Positions 35,824 to 48,189 of a stretch of DNA of 64,000 nucleotides are shown here, one piece after another. This DNA is from Cotesia glomerata (taxonomy: Eukaryota; Arthropoda; Insecta; Hymenoptera; Braconidae): NCBI RefSeq assembly GCF_020080835.1, contig NC_058163.1, forward strand, positions 5,801,318 to 5,865,317, in the 5' to 3' direction. The number at the start of each line of letters is the position of its first letter. The first letter of the stretch is position 1. The translations under genes and the position numbers were made by a program. The notes beneath the pieces were generated by a model. It did not search any database. It saw nothing but the letters and a program-made list of their open reading frames with translations, and was not told where the DNA came from.

Positions 35824-37088
35824 TTAAGTTTTTTTTTGTAGCACTGAGATCTTATTACACACTTTCCATGGAACGTTCGGTAGTGTCCAAGTTTACATTC
35901 ACAATAATTTGAATGACAATCCTGTAACAATATGAAATATAAAAAATTCTTGAATAAAGAAAATACTTTTGAAGATTTTTATTGTTTTGAATCAAGACGA
36001 AAAATTCTTGAACCAATTAAAATTCATTTAACTTCAGTATTTTTTTATCTTAGATGAAAATATATAAATGTTACTTATTACATACTTAAAACATGCGCTT
36101 TTACCTGAAAAGGTAGTGATAAGAATTATTTTTTTCTAAAAAGTTAAGGGGGATAGCCACTGTGAAATTTCAAAAAAAAATGATTTTTTTTTTTTTTATT
36201 AAATCAAAGTTAATATATTCTAAAATATGTATCTAGAGTTTTGTATGAAAATTCCGAATATTTTCCGAGTTATAGTCATTTTTGTGACAGCACGTCATAT
36301 GACTTTACACGCGCGGCATTCCGACGAAAACGCGTTTTTCTCGAAACTACTTTTTTTGAACTGATGAGAACTGGAATTTGCATAAATATGAACCGATTTG
36401 CAACTTTTTTTTCCCCCGTATTCGTCTACTCAGTAGCTATCGTTGCACGTAAGTGATTTTGGAAATTTTGATTTTTAAGATTTTTTAGGGCTGTTTGAAT
36501 CCAAAAAAATGAGGAAAAAAAACGAAAAAATTATTAATGTGTCGCCATTTTTCTTAATTCCAAATTTTCAAAATCCCCTACGTGCTACGATAACTACATG
36601 CATGCAGACTACAACGCTGTATCGTTTTTTTGTTTTAGATAATCCGTTTTTGAGTTAAAGATCGCACCGTGGAGGGGGAAATTTTTTTGGTGCTCTACAA
36701 AAATGCTAATAATTTTATAACAGCATGATATTTTTTAATAAAAATTTAGGAGAATAATCTTTAATGTATACTTTATAAAACAAAAAAAACCCGATCCCCA
36801 AATTCTTTTATTATCCCAGTCGAAAAAATTCCCGAAAATCACCTATTTTTTTAATCGTAACAGTGGCTATCCCCTTTATATGAGCGTTATAAGGCGTGCA
36901 ATTTTTTATTTTTCAAACTTTTTTGAGTTCACACTTACTCGAAGACAAAGTACATCAGTTATTGCTTCTGGATGATCACAACTCAAAGGGCAAGTATTCA
37001 CGCATCCAACACATTTGTCACTAGCGCCACCTGAATTTTCTGAATCAAATTGACATTCGATCAGTTCACCGTAGGTTTGTATGAATGA
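35808..37088 (-). CDS. TIL-domain protein, two 3' exons
   Basis: Minus-strand exons 37088-36939 (50 codons, after TTTTTATAG, donor GTAAGT) and 35921-35808 (38 codons with TGA, acceptor TTACAG) join in phase 0. Together they form one TIL unit: CVGCVNTCPLSCDHP, then CLR, DCHSNYCECKLGHYR and HGKCVIRSQC. The Cys spacing C-x2-C-x3-C-x3-C and the CxCKxGxxR core fit this inhibitor family, whose usual role is secreted protease inhibition. The last eight residues and the stop come from poly-A plus the end of a TTAA transposon (35292-35823), so the ancestral C-terminus may be lost, although the conserved cysteines are complete. A signal-peptide exon upstream of 37088 was not identified. The intron carries the 36148-36875 element. 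Confidence 0.8.
36148..36875. mobile_element. TTAA-type MITE (GGGGGATAGCCACTGT), Kolobok-like
   Basis: The left end GGGGGATAGCCACTGT and right end ACAGTGGCTATCCCC are inverted. TTAA precedes the left end (36144-36147) and TTAT follows the right, one base from a match. The interior word AAACGCGTTTTTCTCGAAAC resembles AAACGCGTTTTTCTCAAAAC at 61964 in the transposase-bearing element, suggesting the same superfamily. No transposase remains. Confidence 0.7.
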
Positions 37089-37175
37089 CTATAAAAAGAA
37101 AATTTTTTTTAATAAAAACATATTTTGTTTATCGTACCAAACTTTAGAAATACTTATTTGCATGTGTCAGTGCAC

Positions 37176-38206
37176 TCCCGAGTCGAAATTTAAATCGTAG
37201 ATTCAACGTATTGAACGTTCAAATCGTAGGTTGAGCGTATAAGACGTTGAAAACGTAGGATCAACGTATTGAACGTTGAAATCGTCATTTGAACGTAACG
37301 GACGTTAAAAACGTATATTGAACGTACCCAACGTATTATAAATGTGAATAGAACCAATAATGGGTGAAAATAGTAATATTAAAACTACTCAAATAGCTAC
37401 ACATTTTTTAATTTCTTAGCGGGAAGATAAAAATTTTATTTTTTTTTTGTAAAAATTCAGTTGTACAAAATTTTATAAAATTGGATAAAAAGTTATCATT
37501 TTATATACAGATTTATGAGGCCATTTTTGGTATAAAATCGTATGAATGAAATTTCATAAAATTTAACATAATTTTGGAAACCATTCAGAGGGTAAAAAAT
37601 TTCGATAACGCATTTCCGTCAAAAAAAAATGGTAAATTTAAGCTAAGAAATGTAAAATCTCCCTAACAAAACTAAAAAAAAATTTTTTTTTGTCTATTTA
37701 CGTTTCAAACATGTATAGTTATTTGAGTAGTTTTAATATTACTTATTAATTCAAATGACGATTTCAACGTTCAAAACATTGATCCTACGTTTTCAACGCC
37801 TACACTGATAGAAGGATTTCTTAGCATTTAAGAAGATTTCTTTATATTTAAGAAATAATTTCTTAAACACCATTTCTTAGCATTTAAAAAATATTTCTTA
37901 GTATTTAAGAAATATTTCTTAGTATTTAAGAAATATTTCTTAGTATTTAAGAAATATTTCTTAGTATTTATATTTCTTAGTATTTAAGAAATATTTCTTA
38001 GTATTTATATTTCTTAGTATTTAAGAAATATTTCTTAAATACTAAGAAATATTTTTTAAATACTAAGAAATGATGTTTCAGAAATGATTTCTTAAATACA
38101 AAGAAATCTTTTTAAATGCTAAGAAATCCTTCTATCAGTGTAATACGCTCAACCTACGATTTGAACGTTCAATATGTTGAATCTACGATTTAAATTTCGA
38201 GTCGGG
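37176..38206. mobile_element. foldback element with about 65-bp inverted repeats
   Basis: The left arm (CCCGAGTCGAAATTTAAATC, then GTAGATTCAACGTATTGAAC, then CGTAGGTTGAGCGTAT, 37176-37242) pairs almost fully with the right arm at 38142-38206. Further inverted words (CAACGTT, AAAACTACTCAAATA / TATTTGAGTAGTTTT) extend the fold inward. The 37803-38140 element is inserted in it. No ORF. Confidence 0.72.
37803..38140. mobile_element. TIR element (CACTGATAGAAGGATTTCTT)
   Basis: Ends CACTGATAGAAGGATTTCTT and AAGAAATCCTTCTATCAGTG are inverted and flanked by TA on both sides (37801-37802, 38141-38142). The interior is a run of TATTTCTTAGTATTTAAGAA units, itself self-complementary. Clean insertion in the foldback at 37176-38206. 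Confidence 0.82.
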
Positions 38207-38248
38207 CTGATAAAAAAATTAACTTCATTCAAGAGAAAAAATCTTCAA

Positions 38249-38555
38249 CACTGATATAGAAGGATTTAGTTCTATTTAATAAGATTTAGTTACTAAATCA
38301 TTTATTAAAGCCCAATTATTTTCACCAAATAAATATTTAGTAGTATACTACTAAATATTATTTGGTGGGAACAAATATTTATTTCCATGTAATAAGGCTT
38401 TGTTGATATTAATAAAATTTATTTAGAATAAGCAATCATTTATTAAACTGAAACAAATAATATTGATGGATAAAAAAATATTTTTTTCTCCCAAATAAAT
38501 GACTAAAAATTTTGTTACTAAATCAGTTTAGTTCTCCGAAATCCTTCTATCAGTG
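38249..38555. mobile_element. TIR element (CACTGATATAGAAGGATTT)
   Basis: Ends CACTGATATAGAAGGATTT and AAATCCTTCTATCAGTG are inverted; AA lies on both sides. Its ends are nearly those of the 37803 element, 110 bases away, but the interior differs (AAATAAATATTTAGTAG-type palindromes). Confidence 0.75.
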
Positions 38556-41033
38556 AATCAAGAATCTAACTTTGGAGAATTTTATTGTTTTGATGCAATT
38601 AGAATTTTTGTTGAATTAACAAATTTTTCTCGATTCTAACTACAACTCAAAAAGTTGTAGTTCTATGTGATAATTTTTTTAAGATTAAAATTTTTACTCT
38701 TGAATCAAGTTTATTTTTTTATCAGTTTGTATGTAAACTTTAAGTTATTTTTAGATTTTAGCGAGGAATCTTAGCAATGATAACATTTTTTAATAAACTA
38801 ATATTTTAAAGATCTATAGTAAAAAGTAGAGAAGGAAGATAAAAAGAAGAAAGACTGGAGGTTTTTCGACACTTGAGCCTAAAAAGTGTTCCAAGTACAG
38901 TTTGTCACAAAAAGGTACAATTTAGAGACCCTGTTAACATTACTTTAATGTCATACTATCACTCTTGAAATAATAAAAATTAACTTTCTTTGCTACAAAA
39001 TACTTTTTTCATTTTTCGATACCTCAAAATGAAATATACGTACCTATCAAAAAAATGTTCAAAATCGCAAAGCTTAAAATTTTATAATTCACCATTTTGT
39101 AATTCTTTAAAATTTTTCACTAAAGATTCTTAAGACGAAGTTACTTATAATAGGTCACTATTAAAAGTAACGTATTTATATAAATTAAAAATAAATTATT
39201 ACGCTGTTTAATGATGGAAAATTTTTCTGTTTTTAATTATTTTTTAGTTAAATAATTACATTTCTTTAAAAATAATTTTTATAAACGCTTATCACTAAAT
39301 TTATTACCCAGGTAATAAAATAAAGTTACAGAAAAATTTTTAATTTACTTTTGAATAAACGATATTTTTTTTTAATTGAGGTAATAAAAAAAAATAAGTG
39401 TCAAAGCTATGTAAAGGCGAACTATTATAGTGCGGCACCCGTTTAATATGAGTCTAAAGTCTAATGCTAACGGGGAGCAGCAGGTCTTGGGGATTTACTC
39501 GGCCATATCTCCGTGGAGGGTGGATTAAAAATGCGACGACACAACCTACGAATTCACAGAGCATGACAGACAGGTGACACGTGCCAGCACACGTTCGTCG
39601 TTATCGCAACAACGCAAACTTTTTTTTATTTATAAGTCACTTAAAATGCTCGGTGCTCGGTAGAACTGAGCAAATAGAATTATGTATTGTACGCATTGTG
39701 TTTAAAAATAAATGCGTCTAAACTTTATTATAAATTATAATGAACGGTCAATTTTGAGTATTTTTTTTAGTTTGGGGTATTCTAAATGTTCAAGTTAAAA
39801 AATATTGTTTAAAATGTTCAATTTATTTCGTGAAAAAATTTAATACACGGTCAAAATTTTAGTCACACCTCGTGTTAGTCATTGTATTTCTTTTTAATGA
39901 GCAACAATTAATTATTGATTATTTTTTACTACTTACTGAATAGCTATATTAATATTATGTAAATATTAAATAGTTTTATGAAGATTTAAGTATTTTTATG
40001 ATTAATAATCGTAATTTAGTATCAATTACGTATTAACAAGTTATAAATAAACCTTTTACTTAATATTTAACGTCGATAAGTTTATAATAACAATAACTGG
40101 CTAAGAAATTAATGACAATAATTATTATCAAATTACGGGAAAATCCAAAATACTGGCCTGACAGTGATCAGTATCTTTATGATGTTAATGTTTATAATAT
40201 AAGATAATAGTCTTTGTAATACAAGATAACAAGCTACCATTTCGGATTGAAAATAAAATTATTAACGATTTATATCAATAGATAAGATTCAATATTAGCT
40301 TGTAGTGATAAATACTTTTAAAAATTACAAAATTTGATTTTTTTTTTCATACTGACAAAAATTTATTTAAAATTTACATTGACAAAAAAAATTTTTTTTT
40401 ACAATTTGATTTTTTTTTATGCTGACTAAAACTTTAAAATTTGGTATAAAATACAATGAGTCACGTAAAAAACCATTACGTATTTTTTTGGATTATTTAA
40501 AATCCAAATTTTCATAGACAGCAACACTGATGTTTTAAAATTATTATTCAAGTAATAGCGCATAATGTTCAAATGATTGAATTTAATTTCTTAACGAAAA
40601 ATTACCATTAATTATGCATTTACGAGTTTGATGGTGTAAAATTTTTAAACTTACACTACCTAAATTTCATATCAAAATTTTTACATTGAGTGATTTAGAC
40701 GTTCTAACAAATATTTTACAGTGCACCATTTTTTATGCTTATTTAATGGTCAATAATAAATCCTAATCTTTCTTTTTTTGATGCGTTTCTCGCCTGACCT
40801 ATATGTTTGATTAAAATTTTCAAATTTCTAAATTTACTTCTTAGTAATTTGAAATTTGGCAGGCTTCCCGAGTCGAAAAGTTTCAGCATTACTCATTGTT
40901 TTTACATTTTATACTACAGGTATAATTGTAAATTCAAGGCCAAGAGACACTGAGGGAAATCTATTCCCGTCTTTCTCTAAATTATAATTGTTCCTTTTTC
41001 CCTTTTTTTTTTTTTTTTCTATTCATATAATTG
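38556..41033. other. no recognised gene
   Basis: Mostly AT-rich. The patch 39420-39640 has clearly higher GC (for example GGTCTTGGGGATTTACTCGG) and contains a 35-codon minus-strand frame starting MLCEFVGCVVAFLIH. It could hold a signal-peptide exon of the TIL gene at 35808-37088, but no donor in suitable phase was confirmed. Confidence 0.35.
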
Positions 41034-41673
41034 CACGGAAAGAATAAAATGATATTAGATATTCTCTCATATTATACTCAGTGATATCTGTGATGAAAAA
41101 AAATTTCAGATAATAACAAACATGATCCAGATTATACTAAATTATTTTTGGATTATACTCAGTGTAATATCCGATTTTACTCAGTAATTTTTCTTGTTAT
41201 ACCACGTAAGATTACACTGGATATAATCTGAAAAAATATCCCGTATAATTATTACAATTACAAGGTATGTAAAAATAGTGTATAAGACGTATATTTTTAC
41301 GTTTATACTTATGACAATAAGATCTAACCTGTTCATAGTCACGCTTGAGTTTTATATTGCTAATATTTCATTTTTTAATTTTTATTTTAGTGCAATGCCA
41401 ATTATTATGGCGGAGTTATAGTGGGTATAATCCAAGTTTCTACCGAGTATAATTCAAATTATACGGGATGTTTTTTCGAATTATATCCAATGTAATCTTA
41501 CGTGGTATAACAACAAAAATTACTGGGTAAAGTCAGATATTACACTGAGTATAATACAAAAATAATTTAGTATAATCTCGATTATATTTGCTATCATCTA
41601 AAATTTTTTTTCACCACAGATATCACTGAGTATAATATGAGAGGGTATCTAATGTAATTTTGTTCTTTCCGTG
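41034..41673. mobile_element. TIR element (CACGGAAAGAATAAAAT), strongly foldback
   Basis: The left end CACGGAAAGAATAAAATGAT pairs with the right end, which closes TTTTGTTCTTTCCGTG. Inverted pairing continues inward through TATTAGATATTCTCTCATAT / ATATGAGAGGGTATCTAAT and TATACCACGTAAGATTACAC / GTAATCTTACGTGGTATA. Flanks TG and TC give no clear target duplication. No ORF. Confidence 0.75.
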
Positions 41674-43269
41674 TCGTCTCTTACCATATATCGGCTAACG
41701 CGAAACTGTTTACTTAAAGCACCTACGACTCTAAACGCGTAAGATAATCTATCTTGTCTTCTTAGAAAACTTCTTTGTAATCTATATTCTCTTTCCTGGC
41801 ACAAAATAGCAAATAAACTTCAATAAAATAATAATTCAGTCTGCATGAACTTCGCGTATTGAAACACACACGTAGCGGCTAAGAAACGATAAAGAGTAAA
41901 ATTCGATACACTTTGCTAGATCTAGATAAATGAAATTTATATTTTTCCATGGAATGAACTATATCATTATAATGATGATTATTATTATTATCTATTCAAA
42001 GATCAAGGATTTAGTGGATCGATTGGTAAGAGACTAAAGTTATTTATGTCTTTCTATCGGGCGTCGCCATTTTGAATTACCGCGATAAGTCACCTGTCGG
42101 ATAGTTTACTGTGGCGCAGTATAATATAACCAACCTCACTGTATAGGCTAGAGCGATTAGGTATCAAGACGACGATCCGGATAAACCAGCCAGCCGTCAC
42201 GGACATTCACTACTTCAATATCTTGTTATTATTATCATTATCACTATAATAGTAATAATTATTATTATCATTATTATAACACGATGTATTGAGTTTAAAA
42301 CTATTTTTTTTTGGTTAGGGTTTGCGTTTTCTCTAACACTCTTATCTCTCGGCGCTTCTTATTTAAGAGGTGTGCAATACTTCCGCACCATACTACACTA
42401 CCTACTACACTACACACCAACTGCAAGCTCGTCTTATTCCTCGATTCATCGTCTCTTTTAGATTATACGATACATTATATACAGACGATACGGATGATAC
42501 TCGTTTCTGTATCATATATAATACGGGTTTAACTTGTTCCCTTAAAAATTATTTTATTATTTATTTATCTCTGATTTAAATTATTATTATTAATATTATT
42601 GTAATTATTAATTGATACCAGTGAGTTAACTGCTGATAATTCGTTATGATTATCACGATATTTACGAGATTTAATCGAATTTCTTAGGGTATTAATATAG
42701 TTTCACTGGGTGGTCAATTGAGAATTTTTTTTTCATTTCAAAATCATTTTCTTTATTATTATTTATTTATTAGAATTCATTTTTGTAACCATAATTAACC
42801 TAAAATGAATTTACAATATTATTGATTTTATCTGCTAATTATTTAATATTAATAAATTAATTACGGTGTACATCAAGCACTACATCTTGTTTTTTTTCGA
42901 AGAATAAAATTTAAATTTCTTGAGATGGAGAAAATTTTATTTGAATTGACTTGGAAAGAACTTAATCCTATTGAGATAAGATGGAAGATCGAGGAGAAAA
43001 TCGTTTTGAGCTAAGAGCATGATTTACAGGATCAAGTAACTACAGTGCTTCAGTAAAGAAAACTTTTTCTAATCAATGAAACTATCGTCTTTGTTGGAGG
43101 AAAAAATCGGGGAGAATGTTTGTTTTGTTTCCGACCAGAAAAAAGTTTTTTTTTTTTCGTTCGCTTTACGAGCTTACGAGTTTTCCAATTAATATTTTTT
43201 TTTTTTTTTTTCAATATTTTAAACATCGATGTGCAAATTATCTAAATATATTTTGAAAAATTCCTCAAT
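41674..43269. other. no recognised gene
   Basis: The part 42050-42210 is GC-richer (ATCGGGCGTCGCCATTTTG; GACGACGATCCGG) and 42300-42540 has two overlapping 70-codon frames without known domains. A promoter or untranslated exon is possible but not shown. Confidence 0.35.
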
Positions 43270-44000
43270 TTATGAAAAAAAAAAACAGAAAATTGAAAAT
43301 TCTATTTTGTTATATCAACCGCGAAAGTTGGATTTTCGAGCAACATTTAGAGGTCACAAAGTAGACGATTTACGGCAATCTTTAATTTAGTTATCTTACC
43401 TCGCACTACTATCAAAAAGTAACTTCTCTCTCTCTATCGTCTCTACATTCCTACACGACTACTAAAATACGCTATAAATGAATCGAATTATCTTTTAACC
43501 GCCGGCTAACTACTCAATCTATAGAGACTCTCTGTAGTGCGAACGATAAACTAAAAAAGACGCGACTAATGATGGGTTAATCGTTAAAAAAAATAATATA
43601 ACATTATATGAAATTAAAAAAAATATTCTATTAACGAAATAATTAGAAACTGTTGGTTAATATTATATCATTATAGTAGTGTATGTTATGACATAATTCT
43701 TTTTTACTATATTTAAATTACATAAACAGTAATTAAACATTATTGACTGTTTTTATCTCATATCCTACTTCCGCTGTTGATATGACAATTAATTTTATTC
43801 GATACTTTTATGCTCAAAGGTAGGAACTCTGACTTGAAGTTAAGGCACATGTTTGAGGCTATGGATACATTCTCATCAAAAACTCTTTTCGCTCAACCGG
43901 ATAACTAACTCGGTTTTGATAAAAATGCGCCCATAGCTTCAAAAACTTGTGACGTCACTTCAAGCCGTCAGAATCCCTACCTTTGCGCATAAGTATCGAA
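43270..44000 (+). repeat. family C repeat, copy 2
   Basis: Matches 9090-9704 in order and orientation: ATCAACCGCGAAAG, TCTCTCTCTCTATCG, CGCTGTTGATATGACA, then the closing hairpin 43798-44000 (TTCGATAC with GTATCGAA, GACTTGAAGT with ACTTCAAG, GGATACATTCTCATCAAAA with TTTTGATAAAAATGCGCCC). Confidence 0.65.
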
Positions 44001-44342
44001 AATAACTATTTGTTATACTCGCTTAGTGAGTTTAATTTTCACCTAATTTTTCCAGTTTAGGCCACAAAATGTACCTCTCCTTAAATATACCTTTCCTAAA
44101 ATATACCAAGCATTATACTTCTCTTTCTTTTTCTTTGCACTTTTCTTATACAACATTTTTTTTCGGTTTTTTTGGAATTTCTCAAAATCTATAGCACCGA
44201 ATCGGTTTAAGCCTACGAGGAAGTCTGTTTTGTGGAAGCTTATCGAATGAAACCAATCACTCATACATATATATACACACACACATATACCTGCGGCAGA
44301 GGAGGAACTGCTACCAGGCGCGTCTCAAAGTAAAAACAAAGT

Positions 44343-45009
44343 ATGCCGAAATTCTGCCGAAAGCAGGACGTCCCAGATGAGCAGGTTCGTTCAACTGTGA
44401 ATAAGATCAACAAGACCAGAAGTGGGGACTTATTGATTACGATTTCGAAGAAGAGCACTGACAAAGGGCGAGCCCCGCAAAAGACGATCGCGGACATCCT
44501 TAAGGAGGAGGCCACAGGAGACCATCGAGATTCGAGATGTTGATGACGACACGACGAAAGAGCATATTCAGATCGCTCTAAAGAGGGAAGCTGGAGAAAG
44601 TTGTGAAATCCCACTAGAGGCAATCGAGATCAGTAAAGCCTTTAGGGGTACGCAGACAGCCACAGTGTCACTACCAGCAGCTGCAGCACAAAAGTTACTG
44701 GAGGGAAACTGCAAAATAAGGATCGGCTGGGTCAATTGCCGAATGAGAGCAACGAAGAGACCCATACAATGCTTGAAATGCTGGCACTTTGGGCACTTCG
44801 GATCGCAGTGCAAAAGCGAAGTCGACCGGTCTAAGCACTGCATAAGATGCGGAAAAGAAGGACACAAAATTGCTGATTGTAAAAATCCAGCTAAATGTGC
44901 ACTGTGCGTTGAACGGCACGGCGTAGAAAAGGCGGCTCACCATGCAGGCACGAACAGATGCCCCGTCTTCCAAGAAGCGCTACAGAAGATAACGAAGCCA
45001 AGAATATGA
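44343..45009 (+). pseudogene. R1-clade ORF1 (gag-like, zinc knuckles)
   Basis: Encodes the nucleic-acid-binding protein of the element. The first part (44343-44510, KTRSGDLLITISKKSTDKG) and the second part (from about 44517, EIRDVDDDTTKEHIQIALKR) are in different frames, so a frameshift lies near 44510. The C-terminus has three Cys/His clusters: CLKCWHFGHFGSQC, CIRCGKEGHKIADC (both C-x2-C-x4-H-x4-C) and CALCVERHG with two later His and a Cys. The stop TGA (45007-45009) overlaps the ORF2 start in ATGA, a stop-start arrangement used in such elements to couple translation. ORF1 of R1-clade elements is usually several hundred residues, so the N-terminal part is lost here. Confidence 0.88.
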
Positions 45010-47938
45010 AGATATTGCAGCTCAACCTCAATCATTGTGAGGCTGCGCATGACCTGCTCATGCAAACTGTGTGCGAATTAGAGGCAGACGAAGTCTGATG
45101 CACTTATAAGTGAGCCTTATAGAAACCTGAGTAACCAACCCCGGGAATCCGACAGCACTAACAAAGCCGTCATCTGGTCCTGCGGTAAATGTTATTTTCA
45201 GAGAACAGTCACAATAAAGAAGCCGGCTTCGTAGCAGCATGGGTAGATGGCCTCCGCTTCTACAGTTGCTATGCACTACCTAGTCTCTCTAATGAACAGT
45301 TTGAAGACTTCCTTGATCGACTAACTGAGGACGCAAGAAAACAATTTCCCGTGGCAATAGCTGGTGACTTCAATTCCTGGGCAGCAGATTGGAGCAACAA
45401 GTTCACTAATACACGTGGAAAAGCACTTCTCGAGGCAATGGCCACACTGGACGTAATCCTTCTTAACACCGGTGATACGCCAACGTATACTAAAGGAGAG
45501 GCAAACTCAATTGTCGACCTTACATTTGTCAGCAGTTGCTTAGCTCGAAGAGGTTTTTCTTGGAAAGTATTGAACATCTACACAGCCAGCGAACATAGTT
45601 CGATACTATGGGAAATATCAACTGGCCAGAATCTAACAAGAGACAACAGGAGTGCTAGCGCGGTTGGGTGGAAAGTTAAATCTCTCGACCTCACTGCTTT
45701 AGTAGTCACCTAATGAGAAGAGTCACCCAGGCTTGCGACGCCAGTATGTCTCGGAAACGTGGCATGAATACAAGACCTTCGGTGCACTGGTGGAACGATC
45801 ACATTAGCATTCTACTTTCAGAGTGTCTTAAAAAAAGAAGAAAGTCTCAGCGTGGCTACAGACGACCTAACTCCGCAGAGCTGTTGGCAGAGTATAAAAA
45901 GGCCCGTCGAGAATTGAACAAAGCCATCAAAGAAAGTAAAAGACGCTGCTGGAAGGAACTGGTCGCAGAAGTAGAGAAAGATCCATGGGGCAGACCGTAT
46001 AAGGTGGTTATGACCCACCTGAAATGCCAGCCAATGCCATCACCTACGTGTCCACTGCTCCTAGAGAAGATTGTTACTGCGCTGTTTCCCCAACAGCCGG
46101 TATTCACCTACAAGTTGGAGCAGCTCAACCCTGAAGACATCCCAACTATCACGTTGGACGAGTTGATAGAGGCAGACAATCGAGTAGGGAATAATAAGGC
46201 GCCGGGATTGGACGGAATCCCTAATATTGCCCTGAAATCAATCCTTAGAGCAGCACCGACATTATTCCTGGACATTTACGATACATCCCTGAAGGAAGGG
46301 ACTTTTCCCCAGAAGTGGAAACAGCAACGGCTAGTACTACTTCCGAAGGGGAAAAAGTCGCCGGAAGAACCGTCATCCTACCGACCACTCTGCATGTTAG
46401 ACACGGCCGGCAAGATATTCGAGCGCATAATTCATCAGAGAATAGAGGCTGTAGTCGATCTACTCCTGGCAGAGAACCAGTTTGGTTTCCGAAAAGGACG
46501 GTCAACTCTGGATGTGATCGAATTGATTGTTGATATAGCCAAGGATGCAATCGCCGGAACGAGATGGAAGGGTGGAAAGAAGAAATACTGCTTGGTGACT
46601 GCTTTGGTCGTCGAGAATGCCTTCAACTCTGCTAACTGGGACTGCGTTATGCGGGCTCTAGAAGAAAAAAACGTACCAGGATACCTTCGCAGAATGGTAG
46701 CGAGCTACTTCACGAATAGGGTCCTGAAATATGACACGAAGAACGGTACGAAAGAGTACGAAATTACCGGAGGAGTGCCACAGGGATTAGTCTTAGGTCC
46801 TCTGCTATGGAACATCACGTATGATAGCCTCCAGAGAGTAGCATTGCCTACGGGAGTCAAACTTGTAGCATATGCGGATGACGTAGCTGTCGCGATCGTC
46901 GCAAAGCACCTCGAAGAGATAGAAATGGCATTTGATATCACATTCAGACGAGTCAATTTGTGGATGGACATGGTGAACTTGCAACTAGCCAAGCATAAAA
47001 ACGAGGCAGTGCTAATCATCAGTAGAAAAATGGTAGAAACTATCAAGTTGAGAGTCGGAGAACAAAAAATCACATCACAACCATTTATCCGTTATCTGGG
47101 GGTGATGTTGGATGCCCGACTCAACTTCAAGGAGCAGGTGGAACACGTCAGTGCCAAAGCGTCAGTAGTGAGGGCTAGTCTCGCACGGCTGATGCCTAAC
47201 ATCGGATGCCCAATGCAGAGCAGGAGGCTACTATTGTCATCAGTAGTCACATCAGTGCTTACTTACGGAATATCCATTTGAGCTGATGCACTGTAAACCC
47301 AAGAATCATGGAGAAAAGCTAGACCAGTATATCGACTGAGTGCCCTACGAGTAGCTAGTGCCTTCCGCACTATATCAGAAGAAGCAGTGTGCGTCATTGT
47401 CGGAACCCTACCTCTTAGAGCTCTAGCAGAGGAAAGACGAGCCCTTTACCAACGAAAAAGGTCAACTGCACTGAGCCCTAAAGAGCTTAGAATTGAAGAA
47501 CGGCAGAACAGCATAGGCCGATGGCAGCTACAATGGGATGCTGCAGAGAAGGGTAGGTGGACGCACCACCTCATACCTCAGATAGACATTTGGCTTAATC
47601 GGAATCACGGCGAGGTCAATTACTATCTTACGCAGATATTGTCGGGACACGGGTGTTTTCGAGAGTATCTACACCGCTTTAAGCACGATGACTCTTCGGA
47701 GTGCCCGTCCTGCCCAGGAGTTGCTGAAGATGCGGAGCACGTCTCCTTTGTATGTCCTCGTTTCGATTCACAGCGTGAAGAGTTGAAGAGGATCCTGAAC
47801 CAGAGAATGCAACCAGATTCACTAGTGGAAGCAATGTTGTCATCAGAAGCTGCCTGGAACACTACCAACACGTTTGCAACAGAAGTCCTCAAAGACTTGC
47901 GTTCCACCGAAAGAAGAAGAGCAAATATCAGAAGATAG
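45006..47938 (+). pseudogene. R1-clade ORF2 (AP-like endonuclease plus reverse transcriptase)
   Basis: Starts at 45006 with MKILQLNLNHCEAAHDLL. Stops and frame changes follow near 45094 and 45190. The endonuclease continues at 45189-45713 with AIAGDFNSWAADW; the expected SDHS reads SEHS, losing the catalytic Asp. A frame change at about 45710 leads to the reverse transcriptase 45713-47281: NNKAPGLDGIP, SSYRPLCML, NQFGFRKGRSTLD, motif A LVVENAFNSANW (expected Asp replaced by Val), GGVPQGLVLGPLLWN, and YADDVAV intact. TGA at 47279-47281 and TAA at 47294-47296 replace a Trp and a Gln, and the same frame then continues to 47938 through CPSCPGVAEDAEHVSFVC. The protein would reverse-transcribe the RNA at the nicked target; this copy cannot. 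Confidence 0.9.
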
Positions 47939-48189
47939 AAGGAAGGTAGTTAACGCCTTAGCCACCAGAAGGTAGAGCAGTAGCTAGTTCCTCCCCTCAT
48001 GAAGTAATGCCTGACGGCGGTTCCCATGAGGGATTAGAGGAAAGAAAAAAAGGGGTTTAGGGTTAAGTGAGTAGGGGCGTTAGCGTCGAGTTTTAGTACG
48101 ACGCTGCGTCGAGTCGTCACATATCCAGGCGAAACAACTATGCCTAGAATCCGTAAGAAAGATTCCTCCACTAAAAGAAAAAAAAAAAA

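Larger units (their letters stand above)
44291..48186 (+). mobile_element. R1-clade non-LTR retrotransposon, nearly full length, inactive
   Basis: It lies between an AC-rich 5' flank (44275-44288) and an A-rich tail leading into an AC tract (48190-48214). Order: ORF1 remnant, ORF2 (endonuclease, reverse transcriptase, C-terminal Cys/His cluster), and a 3' UTR (47939-48186) including CAACTATGCCTAGAATCCGT. The gene order, triple zinc knuckle and endonuclease opening LQLNLNHC place it in the R1 clade, some members of which insert only into particular repeats. Base composition is distinctly richer in GC than the surroundings. Several frameshifts and stops make it non-autonomous now. The ORF1 N-terminus appears missing. 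Confidence 0.92.

Noticed and set aside
37840..38100. Regular short repeats that could suggest a CRISPR-like array
   Set aside because: Units are self-complementary TATTTCTTAGTATTTAAGAA words without unique spacers, inside a TIR element of a eukaryotic genome.
46245..47073. Minus-strand frames of 101-122 codons in the R1 element
   Set aside because: Shadows of the ORF2 reading frame.
48045..48070. Telomere-like GGGTTTAGGGTTAA
   Set aside because: It is a fixed part of the R1 3' UTR, also present in the two other copies; no tandem array.
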